Source: an uncultured bacterium (GTDB taxonomy: Bacteria; Bacillota; Clostridia; Oscillospirales; Oscillospiraceae). From it: a stretch of DNA of 9,734 nt. A program made the translations under genes and the position numbers. The stretch lies in the NCBI GenBank assembly GCA_949288405.1, contig CASEKM010000042.1:1-9734 (forward strand), written 5' to 3'. This document shows positions 6,502-9,734 of the stretch, one piece after another; positions within the stretch are counted from its first letter, which is position 1; each line of letters begins with the position of its first letter. The notes below the pieces were generated by a model. It ran no database searches, was not told where the DNA came from, and saw nothing but the letters and a program-made list of their open reading frames with translations.

Positions 6502-7146
6502 GTGGAACTGATTGCGCAAAATGTCTGTAAAATCATCCGGGGAAAACCGATTCTGAGCGATGTCAACCTGCACCTGAAGGGCGGTTCGGTCTATGGCTTC
6601 GCAGGCCCCAACGGCTCCGGCAAGACCATGCTGTTCCGGGCCCTGTCCGGTCTGATCTCTGTCACCTCCGGGACCATCTCTCTGGACGGAAAGGTGTTGC
6701 GCCGGGATTTTGACGTGCTGCCCAGCCTGGGGATTGTGCTGGAGCATGTGGGGCTGTACCCCAACCTTACCGGTCTGGAGAACTTGGAGTATCTGGCCAG
6801 TCTGCGGGGGCGCGTCCAAACAGAGGACCTCCGGGGCGCCCTGCTCCGGGTGGGCCTGGACCCAAACGACAGGCGCACCTACCGCAAATACTCCCTGGGT
6901 ATGAAACAGCGCCTGGCAATCGCCCAGGCCGTGATGGAGCGCCCGGATGTGATCATGCTGGACGAGCCCACCAACGGCTTGGACGAGGACGGCGTGAAAC
7001 AGATCCGAACCCTGATCCAGGAGGAGCGGAGCCGAGGGGCCATGGTCCTGCTGGCCAGCCACAACCGGGAGGACATCCGTGTCCTGGCCGATCACTCCTA
7101 CCGAATCAAAGACGGGGCCGTAGTTCCCCAGGAGGACGCGCCATGA
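6502..7146 (+). CDS. ABC transporter ATP-binding protein (BcrA/LanF-like)
   Basis: Cytoplasmic ATPase that should drive the two preceding permeases. It has 214 aa, a short single nucleotide-binding domain. Visible motifs are Walker A GPNGSGKT (35-42), LGMKQR signature (132-137), Walker B plus D-loop IMLDEPTNGLD (151-161, catalytic Glu155) and the switch His187 in ASHN. At the Q-loop position the sequence reads GIVLEHVGLYPNLTGLENL, with Glu81 where most ABC ATPases have Gln; the YPNLTG-ENL wording matches bacitracin- and lantibiotic-type exporters. I chose the GTG at 6502 because GGAGG ends 9 nt upstream and the protein then begins MELIAQNVCKI, a normal start for this family. An ATG at 6478 would put that site within the gene. 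Its stop overlaps the next ATG as ATGA. Confidence 0.93.
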   Translation: MELIAQNVCKIIRGKPILSDVNLHLKGGSVYGFAGPNGSGKTMLFRALSGLISVTSGTISLDGKVLRRDFDVLPSLGIVLEHVGLYPNLTGLENLEYLASLRGRVQTEDLRGALLRVGLDPNDRRTYRKYSLGMKQRLAIAQAVMERPDVIMLDEPTNGLDEDGVKQIRTLIQEERSRGAMVLLASHNREDIRVLADHSYRIKDGAVVPQEDAP

Positions 7147-7808
7147 AATACCGCATCTATGCCGGGGCCGTCCTGCTGGCTGTTCTCGCCGCGGCGGTCT
7201 TCGGCTTTTCCAAGCGGCAGACCTTTACAGACCTCCGCCGGGAAGCGGATTTTCCAGACCAGCTCTCGGTGGCCCAACTCTCTCTATCACTCACTCAGAT
7301 GGACTGTGAGCGGATGGCCCAGGAGCTGCCCCAGGTCCCGTATATTTTCCGCGTCCAGGTATTGGAGGACGTGGAGTTCCTATTCGGAGCCAGCCGGCAA
7401 AAGGTCCAGGTGGAGGAGGTATACGCCGGGGAGACCGTCCTTCCGGGGGATGTGCTCTATCTGACCGGCCACTGTTCTCTCAGTCTGTATGCAGAACCCA
7501 GAAGTCTCGAGTGCAGCTTCATCAATCTCCCTGTACCGGGCCGCCAGTATCTGGTGTTCTGCCAGAACACAGTGGAGGCGCTGGACTCCTCTATCCCGGT
7601 CTATCAGCTGTATCAAGGGTCCTTGATCGCTCCGGTCTTCTGGGACGGCTCTGCCGACCACGCGATTTTTCCCACCGATGGCGAGAACGCCTATGTCCCC
7701 TATTCCGCCGTCAGAAGCAACGAGTTTTTCCCCGCAGATGAGTCTGCCCTTGAGACCTGGAACGCACTGAAAGCAGATTTGCTGCTGCGCTACCCTGCCG
7801 CCGGATAA
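7143..7808 (+). CDS. membrane-anchored extracytoplasmic protein of unknown function, ABC operon partner
   Basis: I do not recognise a family. The 221-aa protein has a short basic N-terminus (MKYR), one hydrophobic segment (6-22) and then a soluble domain, so it is probably anchored outside the membrane as an uncleaved signal anchor or a secreted protein. There is no lipobox cysteine. The soluble part has four cysteines (55, 111, 124, 140), which could form disulfides. A predicted beta-rich stretch (68-140) reads VQVLEDVEF-(9 residues)-VQVEEVYAGETVLPGDVLYL, then PVPGRQYLVFCQN. This resembles, only in pattern, OB-fold-like secreted domains with a V-V-EV-KG---GD signature. The ATG overlaps the ATPase stop (ATGA), with AGGAGG 7 nt upstream, so it is translationally coupled to the transporter. 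Its role could be substrate capture, accessory immunity or a sensor; none is shown by the sequence. Confidence 0.85.
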   Translation: MKYRIYAGAVLLAVLAAAVFGFSKRQTFTDLRREADFPDQLSVAQLSLSLTQMDCERMAQELPQVPYIFRVQVLEDVEFLFGASRQKVQVEEVYAGETVLPGDVLYLTGHCSLSLYAEPRSLECSFINLPVPGRQYLVFCQNTVEALDSSIPVYQLYQGSLIAPVFWDGSADHAIFPTDGENAYVPYSAVRSNEFFPADESALETWNALKADLLLRYPAAG

Positions 7809-7834
7809 ATGTTTGCCGTAAATTGATCCCATAC

Positions 7835-7866
7835 CGCCCCGCACCGACGAGATACGGTGCGGGGCG
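7835..7866 (+). terminator. terminator-like hairpin ending the ABC operon
   Basis: A perfect 12-bp, very GC-rich inverted repeat (7835-7846 with 7855-7866) has an 8-nt loop, 26 nt after the last stop of the operon. The following bases (TCTTCGCC) are only mildly T-rich, so termination may be incomplete and some read-through into the mutase gene is possible. Confidence 0.6.
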
Positions 7867-7910
7867 TCTTCGCCTCTCCTGGGTTTTCTGTAAAAATGAC
7901 GAAAATCCCC

Positions 7911-7939
7911 TGGAAATTTTTCGGCTGTTGTGGTACACT
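7911..7939 (+). promoter_or_regulatory. probable promoter of the phospho-sugar mutase gene
   Basis: TGGAAA (7911-7916), a 17-bp spacer and TACACT (7934-7939) form a plausible sigma-A promoter. TG at 7931-7932 supplies an extended -10 element. The start point would be near 7946, about 46 nt before the ATG. Together with the upstream hairpin, this makes the mutase a separate transcription unit. Confidence 0.55.
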
Positions 7940-7991
7940 TACCCTAACCGTGAAGATCCAGCAGATTTTCGCATACAGGAGGTCATCAAAT

Positions 7992-9137
7992 ATGTCTTAT
8001 CGGGAGAATTACGAGAAATGGTTGCATAGCCCCGCCCTGTCCGCCCAGGAGAAGGCGGAGCTGGAGTCCATCCAGAACGATGAAAAGGAGATCGAGAGCC
8101 GCTTCTTCGACCAGCTGGCCTTCGGCACCGCCGGTCTGCGGGGCACCATGGGGGTGGGCCTATACCGGATGAACGTCCACGTGATCCGCCACGCCACCCA
8201 GGCCTTTGCCCAGGTGATCCTGGAGGAGGGCCCTGAGGCCGCCGCCCGTGGGGTCGCCGTGTGCTTCGACTGCCGGAACAACTCCGACACCTTCGCCAAG
8301 GAGGCCGCCTGTGTCATGGCCGCCAACGGCATCCCCGCCCGCCTGTTCGAGTCCCTGCGCCCCACCCCCGAGCTGTCCTTCGCCGTGCGGGAGTACCACT
8401 GCATCGCCGGCATCAACGTCACCGCCAGCCACAACCCCAAGGAGTACAACGGCTATAAGGTGTACTGGGAGGACGGCGCCCAGCTGCCCCCCAAGCACGC
8501 CGACGAGGTGGCCAAGAAGATGCAGGAGCTGGACGTGTTCGACTGCGTCAAGACCATGGACTATGACGAGGCCGTCTCCAAGGGCCTCATCACCCTCATG
8601 GGGGAGGAGACCGACGAGAAGTTCCTGGCCAACGTGATGGAGCAGGTGAACGACAAGGCGGTGGTGGAGAAGATGGCCGACACCTTCACCATGGTGTACA
8701 CCCCCTTCCACGGCACCGGCCACAAGCTCATCCCCGAGGCCCTGCGCCGCCTGGGCATGAAGCACGTGATCTGCGTCCCCGAGCAGATGGTCATTGACGG
8801 CAACTTCCCCACCGTGGTCTCCCCCAACCCGGAGAACCCTGAGGGCTTCTACCTGGCGGTGGACCTGGCCAAGAAGAACAACGCCGACTTTATCCTGGGC
8901 TCCGACCCGGACGCCGACCGGGTGGGCATCATGGTCCGCACCAAGGACGACGACTTCGTGGTCATCTCCGGCAACCAGACCGGCGTGCTGCTGCTGGACT
9001 ACCTGATCGGGGCCAAGCGCCGCACCGGCAAGATGCCCGAGAAGCCGGTGGCCCTGAAGACCATCGTCACCACCGAGATGGCCCGGAAGGTGGCTGGCCC
9101 GGAAGGTGGCCGAGGTCAACGGCCTGCAGTGCTATGA
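7992..9137 (+). CDS. N-terminal mutase fragment actually encoded by the present sequence (381 aa)
   Basis: As written, translation from the ATG at 7992 yields 381 residues ending ARKVAGPEGGRGQRPAVL, the last 13 of which (after KVA) come from the shifted frame. It keeps the first two mutase domains with the catalytic serine and metal loop, and part of the third. It lacks the sugar-specificity motif and the C-terminal phosphate-binding domain, so mutase activity is not expected. The remainder has no good ribosome site for an independent restart near 9109. This entry and the pseudogene entry describe the same locus. Confidence 0.8.
   Translation: MSYRENYEKWLHSPALSAQEKAELESIQNDEKEIESRFFDQLAFGTAGLRGTMGVGLYRMNVHVIRHATQAFAQVILEEGPEAAARGVAVCFDCRNNSDTFAKEAACVMAANGIPARLFESLRPTPELSFAVREYHCIAGINVTASHNPKEYNGYKVYWEDGAQLPPKHADEVAKKMQELDVFDCVKTMDYDEAVSKGLITLMGEETDEKFLANVMEQVNDKAVVEKMADTFTMVYTPFHGTGHKLIPEALRRLGMKHVICVPEQMVIDGNFPTVVSPNPENPEGFYLAVDLAKKNNADFILGSDPDADRVGIMVRTKDDDFVVISGNQTGVLLLDYLIGAKRRTGKMPEKPVALKTIVTTEMARKVAGPEGGRGQRPAVL
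9079..9110 (+). repeat. perfect 16-bp tandem duplication inside the mutase gene
   Basis: TGGCCCGGAAGGTGGC occurs twice back to back (9079-9094 and 9095-9110) with no mismatch; the flanking bases on each side differ, so the unit is exactly 16 bp. Sixteen is not a multiple of three, and the extra copy is what breaks the reading frame. Deleting either copy restores ...EMARKVAEVNGLQ..., which fits the family. Replication slippage or strand misalignment would create or remove it. Confidence 0.97.
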
Positions 9138-9734
9138 CACCTTCACCGGCTTCAAGTTCCTGGCCGAGAAGAAGGACAAGCTGGAGAGCACCGGCGAGGG
9201 GAAGGTCATCTTCTCCTACGAGGAGTCCTACGGCTATATGCTGGGCGACTACGTGCGGGACAAGGACGCTGTGTCCGCCAGCGTGGAGCTCTCTGAAATG
9301 GCCGCCTGGTACGCCTCCCAGGGCATGACCCTGTATGACGCCCTCCAGAAGCTCTATGAGAAGTACGGCTACTACGCCGAAAAGACCCACAATCTGGTGA
9401 TGCCCGGTCTGGACGGTCTGAAGGACATGGCGGAGCTGATGGCCGGTCTGCGGGAGAAGCCCCCGGTGGAGATCGCCGGCGTGGCGGTGCGCCAGCAGAA
9501 GGACTACAAGGACGGCTCCGTGGTCAACGTGGCCGACGGGTCCAGGGAGACCATGGAGCTCACCGGCTCCAACGTTCTGCGCTATGAGATGGCCGATGGG
9601 ACCAGCATCATCGTCCGTCCCTCCGGCACTGAGCCCAAAATCAAGGTCTATGTGCTGACCCAGGGCGCGGACAAGGCCGCCTGCGAGGCCAATCTGGAGA
9701 AGTACGGCCAGTGGGTGAAATCCCTGCAGAAGTA

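Larger units (their letters stand above)
7992..9734 (+). pseudogene. pgcA: alpha-phosphoglucomutase-type phospho-sugar mutase, frameshifted by a 16-bp duplication
   Basis: An intact enzyme would interconvert glucose-1-phosphate and glucose-6-phosphate (or mannose phosphates), feeding glycogen, cell-wall and polysaccharide precursors. ATG at 7992 with AGGAGGT 8 nt upstream. In the first frame are FGTAGLRG (44-51), the phosphoserine loop TASHNP (144-149, Ser146) and the Mg2+ loop DPDADR (305-310). After residue 368 the frame shifts, adds 13 foreign residues and stops at 9137. The homologous sequence resumes one frame over from about 9109, with EESYGYM (from 9220, sugar binding) and RPSGTEPK (9616-9639, phosphate binding), and runs to the window edge, where the last two bases (TA) are probably the first of the stop codon. 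Removing one copy of the 16-bp repeat gives one continuous protein of about 575 aa, normal for the family. The shift may be a real mutation or an assembly error. The symbol follows the Bacillus alpha-PGM and is tentative. Confidence 0.9.

Noticed and set aside
8160..9119. Long open frame antisense to the phospho-sugar mutase
   Set aside because: Repetitive Gly/His/Val/Leu composition is a third-position GC artefact; no recognisable domain.
1..9734. CRISPR arrays, insertion sequences, tRNA or rRNA genes, phage genes
   Set aside because: No spaced direct repeats, transposase, terminal inverted repeats, tRNA cloverleaf or phage structural motif was found; the only tandem repeat is the 16-bp unit in the mutase gene.

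Overview
The window looks like a chromosomal segment of a high-GC, gut-type Clostridia, most likely in the Oscillospiraceae (Flavonifractor/Intestinimonas/Lawsonibacter-like). The reasons are strong G/C third-position bias, Gram-positive AGGAGG ribosome sites, an ECF-type vitamin transporter, a type III pantothenate kinase and a bifunctional CoaBC. This placement is an inference from gene content and composition, not a database match.

Layout, left to right. (1) Positions 1-143 hold two strong hairpins downstream of coaX, and possibly the first codons of another minus-strand gene at the very edge. (2) Positions 144-3149 form a coenzyme A locus. coaX (pantothenate kinase) and panT (predicted pantothenate ECF S-component) lie on the minus strand, and coaBC diverges from them on the plus strand. 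panT and coaBC have back-to-back sigma-A-like promoters in a 268-bp control region that also contains palindromes and leader hairpins. Together the three genes cover vitamin uptake, phosphorylation and conversion to 4'-phosphopantetheine. (3) Positions 3254-4621 hold a MATE-family exporter on the minus strand, convergent with coaBC across a shared hairpin terminator. (4) Positions 4709-7866 hold a tight plus-strand operon with its own promoter and terminator-like hairpin: two ABC-2-like permeases, a BcrA-type ATPase and a membrane-anchored extracytoplasmic protein. It looks like a complete ABC export or self-protection cassette of unknown substrate. It has no regulator or precursor peptide in view, and its G+C appears somewhat lower than that of its flanks. 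(5) Positions 7992-9734 hold an alpha-phosphoglucomutase-type phospho-sugar mutase.

The clearest anomaly is in the mutase. A perfect 16-bp tandem duplication at 9079-9110 shifts the frame in the middle of an otherwise intact gene and separates the catalytic serine and metal-binding loop from the sugar- and phosphate-binding motifs. The least explained system is the four-gene ABC cassette, especially its terminal exported protein, for which I recognise no family.
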